Source: Leishmania martiniquensis
Lineage: Eukaryota; Euglenozoa; Kinetoplastea; Trypanosomatida; Trypanosomatidae
Direction: 5' to 3'
DNA length: 37,500 bases
NCBI RefSeq assembly: GCF_017916325.1
Contig: NC_090170.1
Coordinates: 1,490,001-1,527,500, forward strand
Positions 8,309 to 17,752 of the stretch are shown piece by piece. Position numbers and translations under genes: made by a program. The notes beneath the pieces were generated by a model. It was given only the letters and a program-made list of their open reading frames with translations. It had not been told where the DNA came from and did not search any database. Each line of letters opens with the position of its first letter. The first letter of the stretch is position 1.

Positions 8309-10353
8309 AGGGACTTTGTGAGGCGGGCCGGTCGTCACAGCAAGATCAAGCCAAGTACCCTTCAGCACGGGGTGCGACCTGGGCAGAAGGCAACCCCGAC
8401 AAGAGAAGCAGTTCTAATTACCACAATCCCTGTGTCCTTCCAATATGTTCCAGAGGAGTAAAGAAGTATGCAGCCACGTCATGAAAAAAACCGAAGCACC
8501 GCAGCACGTGACAGCACCTCCGCTACACCAACACCGAGAAAAGAGCAGGCAGAAGGGCTCCCCCAGCCCCACTCCTTCACTGATTGAACCCTGCTTCCTT
8601 GTGAGCAGGTGCGTGCCTTCGTGGAAGACCTCTCCACACAAAACTAGGAGTCGTAGGGCACGTTGATTTGAATGTGTGTCGTGCACGAAGACACTTCGCG
8701 TTCACAGCAGCAATGGGCACGGAAGCAACACAACCGAAAAGCGATTCGCCCGTGCAAACTGTGTGTATCAATGTGTGCAGATAGTGCACCGGCTAAGAAA
8801 AGGTACGAAGAGCGAACGCCAACCCCAGGAAGACGCTAGCGAGGGATAGGCACCAAGACGAGAAGAGGTCTTCCATTGATGATTTGCATCTGTTTGTTTC
8901 CCCTCCCCCCTTCGCCCCATGCCTCTCCAAGGAGTAAGAAGGGCAAGAGGGTGACATGGAGCATGAAATCGTTCCCCGGTAAGCGCGAGTGGCCGCGTGG
9001 ACATGCAGGAAGAAGGAATCGGGGGAGGAAACGGTCCGAGAGAAGCAGCAGGAAGCTCCTGCAGAGAGTTGTCCCTTTCTCTCGCCTGCCGCAGCGGAGC
9101 ACCCGATGGGTGCATGTGTGCAGCTGTGTATGTGTGTGTGTGGTGTAAAAGGTCCTACAGAGCGACGCCGAAAGCTCGGGGGTACGGGGGGTGAAGCCTT
9201 TGCGTAACACGTCTGTTTGATTTCGCTTGTGTGTGTGTGCGTATGTATGTGTGTGTACGTTCCCTCCTACCTTCAGCCTGGCACGTGGGGAGGGGAGTGT
9301 CAGTAGGTGTTGGCGCGGGTTCGTTATTTATGAGAACGATCCATTGACTTTGGGTGTGCGGGCTGTCGTAGGGTGCGCACATTTTCTTTTAGGAGCAAAG
9401 ATACGGGAAGGGGTAACAAAGAGAAACATAAAACGTCCACAAGCGAGCAAACGGCAGTTACAACTTAGCTCAATAAGCCAACAAGGGGAGACACACCAGA
9501 GGAGAAGCTGCTAGCTTCATTTTCCCGCGCACTTTGCAGCACCTCTACGCAAGCATATGCACACACACACATGTACACACAACTGCCTGTGATGCTTCGT
9601 TCCCTCCATCGGCGCCGTACTGCCGGCTGCCGTCTCTCCCCTCCCTCTCACGGCACCACCTTCCAAGTTGAGAGGCGCAGTCTCTCCCTTCATCATTCCC
9701 CTTCTCTCAAGTTCTGTCCACTGTGGCAAGCGGCACAGTCGCGGAGAACGCGGCGACGCACAGAGGGGGGGGCACAACGCAGGCACACAGATGGCAAAGA
9801 ACCGACAAAATAGAAATGTATGCATGCGCGGGTGTGGGCGCGTGAGAGAGGCGCTGAGGAAAAGGCCTGACGGCAGTGCAGTGTGGAATGAAAGGGGAAC
9901 GTTCTCTATATGCGCCTATAGCGTGAGGAAGGCGAACAGGTTGTCTGCAAAAGAGACGAAGACGAGTCGGCGCGACAGTCGCGAAGCCGAAGAAAGTCGG
10001 CCTTTTGTGATGTGGCCATCACCGCTGCACCCTTCTCTTCAATCACCCGCGAACGCCTCCCCCGCTTCGTCTGACGAGGCTCGTCGGCATAGCCTTTTTT
10101 TACTACGCATGTAGCTGCCGCCGTGAAAATATATTCGGGCTCGGCAAAAAGGAGGAGGAGATCGGTAAGGGGAATGCGCATGCAGCGCATTTCTTCTGAG
10201 ACCTCTGCAGTGCGAGAGGCTGCTTCTGCGCATCATGCTTCCGCTACGTTCCTCTCTCCCACCCTCACCTCATTGTACGCCCCGCAGGGCACACGCAACA
10301 GGCGCCAAGGCCGGCGGCGATGGCGCAAGGGGAGCAAGCGAGTGTATACGCGT
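8309..10353. other. Long 2 kb intergenic spacer (UTRs)
   Basis: This is one of the two longest gene-free stretches within a gene cluster here. It should hold the 3' UTR of CCT7 and the 5' UTR of uS17m. GT/CA microsatellites lie at about 9110-9145, 9225-9260 and 9555-9582, with purine-rich plus-strand blocks at 8935-9060. The largest minus-strand frames (about 90-124 codons, for example 8414-8686 and 9517-9825) are Cys/Ser/Pro/His-rich with no recognisable motif and probably not coding. Pyrimidine plus AG just upstream of 8368 on the minus strand (a TTGCCTTCTGCCCAG-type run) suits splicing to uS17m. Confidence 0.5.
9110..9260. repeat. GT-rich microsatellites in the uS17m-CCT7 spacer
   Basis: Two GT-rich tracts, near 9112-9145 and 9225-9258, are mixtures of GTGT with GTAT and GTGC units. 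They lie in the presumed UTRs of minus-strand genes (there as CA repeats). Such repeats are common in Leishmania-type spacers and have no demonstrated function here. Confidence 0.7.
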
Positions 10354-12066
10354 CTACTTGCCGCGGCCGCCCTTCATGCGTGTGACACCTGGTGCGCCAG
10401 CAAACATACCGCCCATTCCTGCCTTGCTCATGGCCATGTTGCCACCACGGCCGCCGCCGCCGACTGCCTGCTTCTTGGCAGCGTCTGATTCTGGGTTTGT
10501 CACAGTCTCATCGATCGAGAGAATCAGGCACGCTGCCTCGGTGGCGCTTTGCAGTGCGTTCCGCTTCACCAGCGTTGGCTCCCACACAAAGTTGGCGAAG
10601 GTGTCGCATACACCCCCGTTGAAAATGTCGACGCCGTACCACTGACTGTCCTTTTCAGAGGTCACGTAGTGTTTCTGGCGCAGCTTGTTCACTGTGTCAG
10701 TGCTATCGTGGCCGGCGTTCTCAGCGAGCTGGCGTGGAATGACCTCCAGCGCGCGGGCGTATCCAGCGACCACCATCTGCTCCTTGCCCTTGATCGTCCG
10801 CGAGTACTCGCGCAGTTTCTTGCTCAGCTCCATCTCGACGGCACCACCGCCGCCCACGACAGAGCCCGTCTTGATGGCGCGCTTCACGATGCAAATGGCG
10901 TCGTGCAGGGAACGGTCCGCCTCCTCAATGAACTGTTGGGCACCGCCGCGCAGGATGACAGTGGACGTCTTGGAGGTTTTGCAGCCGGTGAAGAAGTTGA
11001 AGCGCTCCGTACCAACCTGCCGCTCCTCGAACGTGCCGCACGTGCCCAACACTTCAGCCGGCACGTTGTTCAAAGTGGACTGCACCACACCGCCGGTAGC
11101 CATGCAGACACGCGTCATGTCATCGTTCGCCACGCGGCCGGCGCAGAAGATATCCCTATCTGCAAAGTACTGCGTGGCTAAGTCGCCGATCGGTAGGCGA
11201 GAGAGAACCACATTGGCGCCCGTCGCCACACATTTGTCCAGCTTATCAAAGATAATCTTCCACTCCGCATCGACTATGGACTGGTACTGCTTCGGGTCCT
11301 TGAGGCGCACCTCCGCATTATCTTTCTCTGCCTTAAGCTCCAGCTCCACGTTCAGCAGCAGCACCTTCGGGTTGTCGAACTTCTTGCGCTGCTGCTCGAA
11401 GCCGGCATACGAAAATGTCTTCTTGAACGCAACGCCGTCCACCAGCACGCTGTCGCGCATGCTACCGCCGGCCACCTTCTTGATGCCGATGAGGTCAAGG
11501 TTCATGTCCTTGTCCAGAGCCATCACCGCCTTCACTGCCATCTCTGCGAAGAAGCGCCGTTCAGTGTTGATGAGCTTCGAGTTGAGAGCGGTCTCGGCAC
11601 ACCGAATCAAGTTTTCCTCGTTCGAGCTGCCGTTGGCCTTGAACGGGACGCAGAGCGCATCCAACACCTTCATTGCGATGCTGAGGGCGTTGCGGTAGGC
11701 TTTGACAATCACCTGCGGCGCGATGCCGTCTTCAACACACTGCTTCGACTCCTTTAGCAGCTCGCCAGCGAGAACGACGACAGAGGTCGTGCCATCACCC
11801 ACCTCGTTATCTTGTGCGCGTGCAATGTCCACAAGACTCTTTGCGGCTGGGTGCACAATTTCGAGCAGATTCATGATGGTGGCACCATCGTTACTAATCT
11901 GCACATCACGTCCGTTGTGGATGAGCTTATCCATGCCGCATGGTCCGAGAGTGGACTTCACAGTATCCACAACGTTGATGCAGGCATTAATATTGCTGAT
12001 GAGCTGCGGCTTACCCTGTGAGGTGTCCGTACCCTCGCGGAGAAGCACAAGCTGTGGCTGAATCAT
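10354..12066 (-). CDS. CCT7: T-complex protein 1 subunit eta (CCT eta)
   Basis: The 570-residue protein is one of the eight subunits of the cytosolic CCT/TRiC chaperonin, which folds actin and tubulin with ATP. The N-terminus ([20 protein letters not shown]) is the eta-type signature. ATP-site motifs follow: [12 protein letters not shown] at about 38-49, [10 protein letters not shown] at 59-68 and [16 protein letters not shown] at about 89-104. The equatorial domain resumes with [22 protein letters not shown]. The C-terminus is Gly/Met-rich ([19 protein letters not shown]), as expected for CCT tails inside the cavity. Length agrees with the family (about 540-570). ATG is at 12066-12064 and TAG at 10356-10354. 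A pyrimidine tract and AG at 12075-12074 on the minus strand would leave only a 7-base 5' UTR, so a more distal AG is also possible. No degenerate motif is visible. Confidence 0.96.
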   Translation of the reverse strand: MIQPQLVLLREGTDTSQGKPQLISNINACINVVDTVKSTLGPCGMDKLIHNGRDVQISNDGATIMNLLEIVHPAAKSLVDIARAQDNEVGDGTTSVVVLAGELLKESKQCVEDGIAPQVIVKAYRNALSIAMKVLDALCVPFKANGSSNEENLIRCAETALNSKLINTERRFFAEMAVKAVMALDKDMNLDLIGIKKVAGGSMRDSVLVDGVAFKKTFSYAGFEQQRKKFDNPKVLLLNVELELKAEKDNAEVRLKDPKQYQSIVDAEWKIIFDKLDKCVATGANVVLSRLPIGDLATQYFADRDIFCAGRVANDDMTRVCMATGGVVQSTLNNVPAEVLGTCGTFEERQVGTERFNFFTGCKTSKTSTVILRGGAQQFIEEADRSLHDAICIVKRAIKTGSVVGGGGAVEMELSKKLREYSRTIKGKEQMVVAGYARALEVIPRQLAENAGHDSTDTVNKLRQKHYVTSEKDSQWYGVDIFNGGVCDTFANFVWEPTLVKRNALQSATEAACLILSIDETVTNPESDAAKKQAVGGGGRGGNMAMSKAGMGGMFAGAPGVTRMKGGRGK

Positions 12067-13138
12067 GGCGCAGCTGTGGGTGCGCGAGAAACGAGACTTG
12101 TAAGAACGGATAGAATCTGACGAAATGACGAGAACAAGCCCAACAGCTCACGAGCCTTTGGCCTCAATCCGACGAGGCCTCCCAAGACGAACAGAACGAT
12201 GGCGCGAGGTGCTTTCTTTGCGAAAGAAAACACAAGTTTAGGCGTGTGCGTGTGTGGTGAAGCGAGGCGTACAGAGAGACGAACGTTAGTGAGGGGGAAA
12301 AAGTTCCTTGTTCCGAGTAATTGTCAAAGAGATGAAAAATATAAACAAATTCTGTTTCGTTTAGTGGTCCGAGTCCCACCATCACCGCACACGCCACAAT
12401 GCGCGCAAGAGAGGGGAGGAGAAAGGCAGGGCAAAAGGGCGGTGAAGCGTAGAGACGTCTACCAACAGCGAGATTCACGCACTGAAACCAGTAAAAGTGG
12501 GTGCATGGACGAGGAGGACAAGGAAGGAAACAGCAGTCGATCTCCTCGACAGGCAAGCGAGGAGCCTCACTCGCTTTCCGTTGCCGCCCCCCTTCCCGTG
12601 TGTATCTTTCTGTCGTAGCACCAGGGGATCCATGCATTGTGCGCTACCGTGGAAGTAGACAGGGTCGGCATACCTTGCACACAGCTGTGGCATCACTGCA
12701 GACGCCAAATTGTTTCGTTTTTGTTTCATGAAAAGGCACCTCTGCTCTTACATGGCAAGATACGAGAAGAAGGCTCAACGCACGCACGAGAAGCAGTGCC
12801 GGCGCTTGCTAAGTGGTTGAAGAAGCGGTGCGAAGAGCGTAGGGCTCCGCCATCTGCGTTAGCCTGCCATTGGTATGTGCTTTGCGCGTCAGGCTATGTA
12901 CATCCAAGACGGATAGGGGAAGAGACAACCCAGAAGCACAGTGCTCCGGGAACGTCCCGACTGTCGCCGCAGTATGTACACTGCTAAAAGAGCAGAAAGA
13001 GGGTAAGCGGCAAGCAAGCAAGACTGCTGGGTGCCCTAGTGCGCTACCCCCTCTCATGTCTTTGCCATCTAGACGCGCAGTCTGCCCCCCCACACACACA
13101 CAAACACACTTTTCTCCGGTCATCTACCGATAAGTGGG
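12067..13138. other. Intergenic spacer (UTRs)
   Basis: This 1.1 kb holds the 5' UTR of CCT7 and the 3' UTR of the NME7-type gene. A CA repeat sits at about 13088-13109. A pyrimidine-rich minus-strand stretch with AG lies right before CCT7. Small frames (up to 157 codons on the minus strand at 12164-12637) lack domains and have mixed low-complexity composition; no gene is supported. Confidence 0.55.
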
Positions 13139-14152
13139 TCAGTGTTTGTTCTGCAGCAGAGAAAAGAAGAACTCCGATTCGAGCGGGCCATCCTCTTCCA
13201 GGTCGGTGCAGTGGACGGCATTACGAATGCGGTCAATGCCGTACCTGGAGCGAAGAGAGTGAGGAAAAAGCGCGTGACACACCTCTGGGTCGTGTGGTCC
13301 ACACACGGCCCGCAGCGCCGGCACAGCGTTCTCGGCGCAAACCTCAATGGCCCAGCACGGACCAGACGACACCTGCTCTACCATCTTCTTGTACTCGGGA
13401 AGAACTCCGTTGTAGACCTCTAAGAAGTCCTCGGCGTCCGCCACTGTCAACTGGTAAGAGCCTAGGGCACTAATGTAAAATCCCTCCGCGACCAAGCGAT
13501 GAAGAATGGGGCCCTGATAGCCGCTGGTGATCGCGTGTGGCTTGATGACGCACACGGCGCAGTTCTTCAGCGCCGCCGTCGACTCGCCTGGTCCCATGAC
13601 CGCCTCCCTCAGCTCCTGCACAGCAGTATCACTCAAAATCTGCGACACGGCGGCAGAAAAGGAAGTCGCCACCGAGGCCACCTTTTCCCGGGCACCGGCG
13701 CCGCTTACGAGTAAAACGAGGCACCGCTGCGACTTCGATGCAACTCGGGCAGCGAGGCCCTGCGAAAGCTCTACTAAGCGGATGAACGTGATCCGCAGAT
13801 CCTGCGTTGTCAGAGCCTCTACCACGGATCCCGCCACCGCGGAGTAATGCTCCATGTCAACAGTGATCATGCATTCGCAAGAGTTGGCGGTGAGCCGCAT
13901 GCGCGTTGCGTCGTCGCCGTAGTCGATAATACGAAGGGGACGGGAAAAGACGTTAATGGTTGCCCCCACGTACAGCTCATTTGGACTCAGTGAGGGATAC
14001 GCGCACCGTTTCAGAAATAAGCGCTTAGTCTTAAGATCGTACATCTCTATTGTTTTGTCGTCCGTGAAGTAGCAAAACTGATACGTGCGAGAGAGGCTCG
14101 CTTGTGGGTCGAAATACTCCACCACAAACGTGTCCCTTTGCTCACTCACCAT
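13139..14152 (-). CDS. NME7: NME7-type nucleoside diphosphate kinase-like protein (DM10 plus NDK domains)
   Basis: The 337-residue product has the NME7 layout. Residues about 6-85 form a DM10 domain (FVVEYFDPQASLSRTYQFCY, then FLKRCAYP and NVFSRPLRIIDYGD), a module in axonemal proteins near doublet microtubules. The first NDK-like domain (about 88-190) is degenerate: I find neither the I-K-P-D/H-A nucleotide motif nor the catalytic His segment. The second (about 197-333) is well kept: CAVCVIKPHAI at 198-208, GFYISALGSYQL, the PCWAIEV strand, and RSRYGIDRIRNAVHCTD with His314 in the phosphohistidine place. NDKs move gamma-phosphate between nucleotides; NME7 is known from gamma-tubulin complexes and as a microtubule inner protein of cilia. 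A flagellar role here is inference from the family. ATG is at 14152-14150 and TGA at 13141-13139. Confidence 0.88.
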   Translation of the reverse strand: MVSEQRDTFVVEYFDPQASLSRTYQFCYFTDDKTIEMYDLKTKRLFLKRCAYPSLSPNELYVGATINVFSRPLRIIDYGDDATRMRLTANSCECMITVDMEHYSAVAGSVVEALTTQDLRITFIRLVELSQGLAARVASKSQRCLVLLVSGAGAREKVASVATSFSAAVSQILSDTAVQELREAVMGPGESTAALKNCAVCVIKPHAITSGYQGPILHRLVAEGFYISALGSYQLTVADAEDFLEVYNGVLPEYKKMVEQVSSGPCWAIEVCAENAVPALRAVCGPHDPEVCHALFPHSLRSRYGIDRIRNAVHCTDLEEDGPLESEFFFSLLQNKH

Positions 14153-15004
14153 TTCTCTGTGGGGGTGCGCGAGTGATTGTGTCGGAGAGGGGGTGTACGA
14201 AGCCTGTGCGGCGTTTCGTGCTGGAGGAGCACGAAGCAGCGCGAGGTCTTGATGCTGCTCGGGGATGTAGAGTGCACGTCCTCACGCACCTCTAAGCGAT
14301 CAAGGCTATTCCGAGTTGCTGGAAGATAATTCAAAAACAGAGAATCGGGAACGAAAGCACGACTTGAAAATTAAAAGTTTGGTCCGAGGCCAAAAGACGC
14401 AGTGCAGGGGAATGGCGTAAAACGGACTTTCGAGTGAGTCGGAAGAGGGCCACGTCTCCTTTAGTGGATTGGGCGAAGCGCCAGCATCGGGCACATCTTT
14501 TCCGAGGGGCATTCGCTTCCAGCGCTTCAGTGGCACGCACACGCACACACATGCACAGAGACACAGACACAGATTTGCGACATTCAACTCCAGGATGCTG
14601 GACAGTTCAGCCGCAAAGGTCTGCAAGGTGGTCAGCAGGCGATACAAGAAGGGGCAGCGAAAAAGCATCGCGAAGTCATGAGTAGGAAGACTTCTGTCAC
14701 GGAAGGACAAGGCAGAGAAGAAAGAAAAAAAGCATAATACATTTAAACGAAAAACATCAATGTTTAGTACTGAAGGAACAGCGAAAATCGTGACGGCGGC
14801 GCTGCATTGTGGAGCAACCCATGAAAATCGCTTCCGGTTGTTTGGCGAAGGAACTCGGTCGCCCATGCATGCACGCACACACACACAATTAACCTGTTAA
14901 AGTCGCAGAGGAGGACGCTGCACGCCTCGAACGACAAATCCGATGAAACGGTCAAACATGTAAGGGAGGTCAATGCGCGCCTAGTTTCAAACTGCATGGA
15001 TCGG
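14153..15004. other. Intergenic spacer (UTRs)
   Basis: This holds the 5' UTR of the NME7 gene and the 3' UTR of SOF1. CA repeats occur at about 14529-14570 and 14873-14886. Minus-strand frames up to 192 codons cross the CA repeat (hence Cys/Val-rich translation), which argues against coding. No gene is supported. Confidence 0.55.
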
Positions 15005-16339
15005 CTACTCCACGTAGCCGTAAGTCTTGCGCTTCGCTAGCGGCTTCACATTGTCACCATGGATGCGGGACATCTCCTTCACTGCCTCGCGTTTCTCGGC
15101 CTTCTTGATACGACGTGATGTACGTAGAATCGCCTTTGGTGCATTGCGCTGGTTGCTAATTCGCTTCACCTCGACGAAGTTCGCGTACTTATTCTTTAAA
15201 GAGCGCATATAGTTGAATGTGTGCTTCTCTGGACCGCGTAGTGGGCGAATGGGTTTGCTAGCGTCGGACTTCCACACACGCAGCACCGCATCTTCGCTCC
15301 CGGTGTAAATATAGTTGTTGTCGGGAGACCATTTCACCGCGTACACGCCGGCCATCCGCTTTGTGTGGAACATCTCAATGGAGTCGGACTTAGTTGTCTG
15401 GTGCAAGTCCCAAATGCGCAACGTGGCGTCTTGTGATCCGGCGGCAAACATGGTGCCAGTGGGACTGAAGTCGACAGATGTGACGGGACGGATATGACCC
15501 TGAAAGACGTTGCGCGGACGTCCAGGTACGCGAATGTCAAACAAGTAGCAGTTGCGGTCGTCGCTTCCCGTCACAAACACGTTTGGGTCCATCGGGTTCC
15601 ATGATAGGGAGGTAGAGCACATCTCCATCACGATCTTGCTGTGGGCACACTGGCTGCGAACGTCGTAAAGGAAGACGCCACGATCAGCCATGCAGCATGC
15701 AACTAAATTGGTTTCGATTTTGTTGAATCGGCAGGAGGACACCGTGTCGTCCCCCCACGAAAATCGCTGAAGTGGCTGCGTGCGGTTGACGTCCCAGATG
15801 CTCACCACGTCCGACGACGTGGCGAACCACGACTTGTGAAAATGGTGATCGATGGAGGAGAAGGGGAAATCGCCTAAAAACTCTGCCACCGGCTCAATGC
15901 GCTCCACCTCGGGGTCGAAGTCCAAATCCCACATCTTCACAGTTTTGTCACGTGAGGCGGTGAAACAGGCGACACCGTCTGGAGAGATAGTCACGCCGTC
16001 AACAGAGTGCCGATGTGCATCGATGACTGCGCGCTGCTTCCGCGTCATCACGTCCCAAACTATCAGCCCACCGTCAACTGCGCCCGTGGCTACAATGGAA
16101 AGGTTGGTAATATCAGTAGCGATTGACTGAATTGTATCCTGATGACCTGGGAGCGCAGCTACAAAAGGCTTTGCGAACATACGGTCCATTTTGGCAGCAA
16201 GCACCGCGCGCGTGAACTCTACCTGCTTGGCCATCGGATTAAACTTTGGATCATAATTTCGATTCGCCTTCGGTACCTCCGTCGCGCGATCTTTTGTCCA
16301 CTCCAACTCAGAGCGGCTGATAGCCTTTACCTTGACCAT
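15005..16339 (-). CDS. SOF1: WD40 protein SOF1/DCAF13, U3 small-subunit processome factor
   Basis: The 444-residue protein matches Sof1/DCAF13 along its length. The N-terminus (MVKVKAISRSELEWTKDR, then RNYDPKFNPMAKQVEFTRA) is the characteristic lead-in where Sof1 proteins have an R-N-x-D-P-x-x-H/N-P-x-x-x-x-x-E-Y-x-R-A block. WD40 repeats follow from about residue 60 to 370, with clear units ending in VWDV, MWDL, IWDV, YLFDI, RIWDL and RVWKS. The last about 60 residues form the basic Sof1 tail (RISNQRNAPKAILRTSRR, then KKAEKREAVKEMSRIHGDN). Sof1 binds the U3 snoRNP and is needed for 18S rRNA processing in the nucleolus. Length is near the yeast and human forms (about 445-490). ATG is at 16339-16337 and TAG at 15007-15005. 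Confidence 0.93.
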   Translation of the reverse strand: MVKVKAISRSELEWTKDRATEVPKANRNYDPKFNPMAKQVEFTRAVLAAKMDRMFAKPFVAALPGHQDTIQSIATDITNLSIVATGAVDGGLIVWDVMTRKQRAVIDAHRHSVDGVTISPDGVACFTASRDKTVKMWDLDFDPEVERIEPVAEFLGDFPFSSIDHHFHKSWFATSSDVVSIWDVNRTQPLQRFSWGDDTVSSCRFNKIETNLVACCMADRGVFLYDVRSQCAHSKIVMEMCSTSLSWNPMDPNVFVTGSDDRNCYLFDIRVPGRPRNVFQGHIRPVTSVDFSPTGTMFAAGSQDATLRIWDLHQTTKSDSIEMFHTKRMAGVYAVKWSPDNNYIYTGSEDAVLRVWKSDASKPIRPLRGPEKHTFNYMRSLKNKYANFVEVKRISNQRNAPKAILRTSRRIKKAEKREAVKEMSRIHGDNVKPLAKRKTYGYVE

Positions 16340-16778
16340 TTTCCACCAAGAAGCAGTGCTTCACAATGTAAGACGTGCGAAATGATAACTTTCGAAAACG
16401 CAGCACGGTTATGGAGAGTCAAAGAGGAACTGAGACAGCTGTGCCAGCAGGCTGAAACTCGAACGCTACAGCTGTACAACCACAAGTAAAGGAAAATACA
16501 GTGGGTACGGAATCGAAAGAAAGTAAAGGGAAGCGCATCACCTAAGCTCGTAGCTTTACCAGGCATGTACTCCCGTGTCGGCGGAATGTACAGCTGCACT
16601 TAGGCTTCGTTGCTCGCAGAAAAGCCTCCACAGCTCCTTTGTTTGATGTACGCTTCTCACCATCGCTAATTTGTTTTATTTTTTGGCTTCAGGATAGCCC
16701 GCTAATAAACATCGACAGGAACAACGTTGACAAAAAATTAACTGTCTGGTGCATCTAGCGATGAAGATGGGCACTTGA
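16340..16778. other. Intergenic spacer (UTRs)
   Basis: This 439-base spacer holds the 5' UTR of SOF1 and the 3' UTR of the EF-hand gene. It is less GC-rich than the spacers to its left. No gene is supported. Confidence 0.55.
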
Positions 16779-17222
16779 TTAGCCAGCCTCCTCTGTACAT
16801 TCGTGCTCGGTGAAGGGGGCCAGCATTTTCTCAACGAACTTTTCATAATGGATAACACCATTATCCTCGAATCCTTTAATCAGGTCTCGAAACTCTTCCT
16901 CGTGGTACTTCTCTCCCATGGTTGTCATGATGTGCCGCAGCTCGGCGACCGAAACAGTCCCATCTAAGTTTTTGTCGAAGACACGAAAAGCCTCCTTGAC
17001 CGCCTCTGCCGTGTCCATCTTGTCATCGTGTTTTTCCACAAGAGCCTCATAGCAAGCCATATCCACATCTGTCGCTGTCAACATGATCTCCTTTATCTTC
17101 TCCTCGCTTGGATTGAGTCCTGCAGCTCGAAGTGCCGTCGGAATGGAAGCTTTCGGTATTTTGCCATCATGCTGTAAAAGCTCAAACGCCTCTTTCATCA
17201 AGCTAGAGCGTGACATTATCAT
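16779..17222 (-). CDS. Calmodulin-like EF-hand protein with one canonical calcium loop
   Basis: The frame gives 147 residues, almost the length of calmodulin. The overall pattern of calmodulin or a myosin essential light chain is recognisable. Only the third loop is canonical: [20 protein letters not shown] at about residues 80-99, with D, N, D, T, S and E in the calcium-binding places. The first ([20 protein letters not shown]) and second ([16 protein letters not shown]) have lost ligands, and the fourth ([19 protein letters not shown]) has a shortened loop. That favours a light-chain-like or structural partner over a true calcium sensor; the partner is unknown. Two ATGs lie at residues 1 and 3; the first was taken. 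Codon use is more AT-rich than in the genes to the left. The stop is TAA at 16781-16779. Confidence 0.8.
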   Translation of the reverse strand: MIMSRSSLMKEAFELLQHDGKIPKASIPTALRAAGLNPSEEKIKEIMLTATDVDMACYEALVEKHDDKMDTAEAVKEAFRVFDKNLDGTVSVAELRHIMTTMGEKYHEEEFRDLIKGFEDNGVIHYEKFVEKMLAPFTEHECTEEAG

Positions 17223-17752
17223 AAAAGAGCGGCGAGAAATTTCCTCAAAAATAACTACCCAAGCAAATGTACAGCTTGTTTTTTTTTGCTAGTCAAAAAC
17301 AAAATGTAATTCGATCCCTTCTATTTCTAGTACTGAGATAATGACAAAAGCAGAATAGTAATGAAAAAGAGGCCGTGTGTAATTTCCGTGAAAGAGAATC
17401 AGACGTGCGAAAAAAAGGTGGTTGCCGAGGCATATAATACGAATCCGTGCGGGAAAAAGCTATCAGCAAGGGTCTGTGGCTGAAAAAGCACCGTCGTGGA
17501 TATAGGAGGGAATTATGATGCTTCGCGCATTCCCCTTCATACTCGATGTACGTGGGCGCCAGGACACACCAACTTGAGCGCAAGCGTTCTCCTTCTTCCC
17601 TACTGTGACCAGTGCCCTTGCTTGTTCGCTCTGCTTTTGCTGGGACTGTAACGACGAATGTTGCAATTAGCATTAAATGATAAAAAATATGCATTCACTT
17701 GAACTTCCGAAAGGGAAAGTACGGGAAAAGGCGGTGGTACACAGCCCTTCCA
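17223..17752. other. Intergenic spacer (UTRs)
   Basis: This 530-base spacer is AT-rich and contains a T9 run at 17279-17287. It holds the 5' UTR of the EF-hand gene and the 3' UTR of the DUF4461-like gene. Minus-strand frames here (133 and 67 codons) share no features with known families, and I do not support them. Confidence 0.5.

Noticed and set aside
10549..11698. Plus-strand frames of 210 and 337 codons
   Set aside because: They lie antisense within CCT7, whose minus-strand frame is beyond doubt; GC-rich genes often give long antisense openings.
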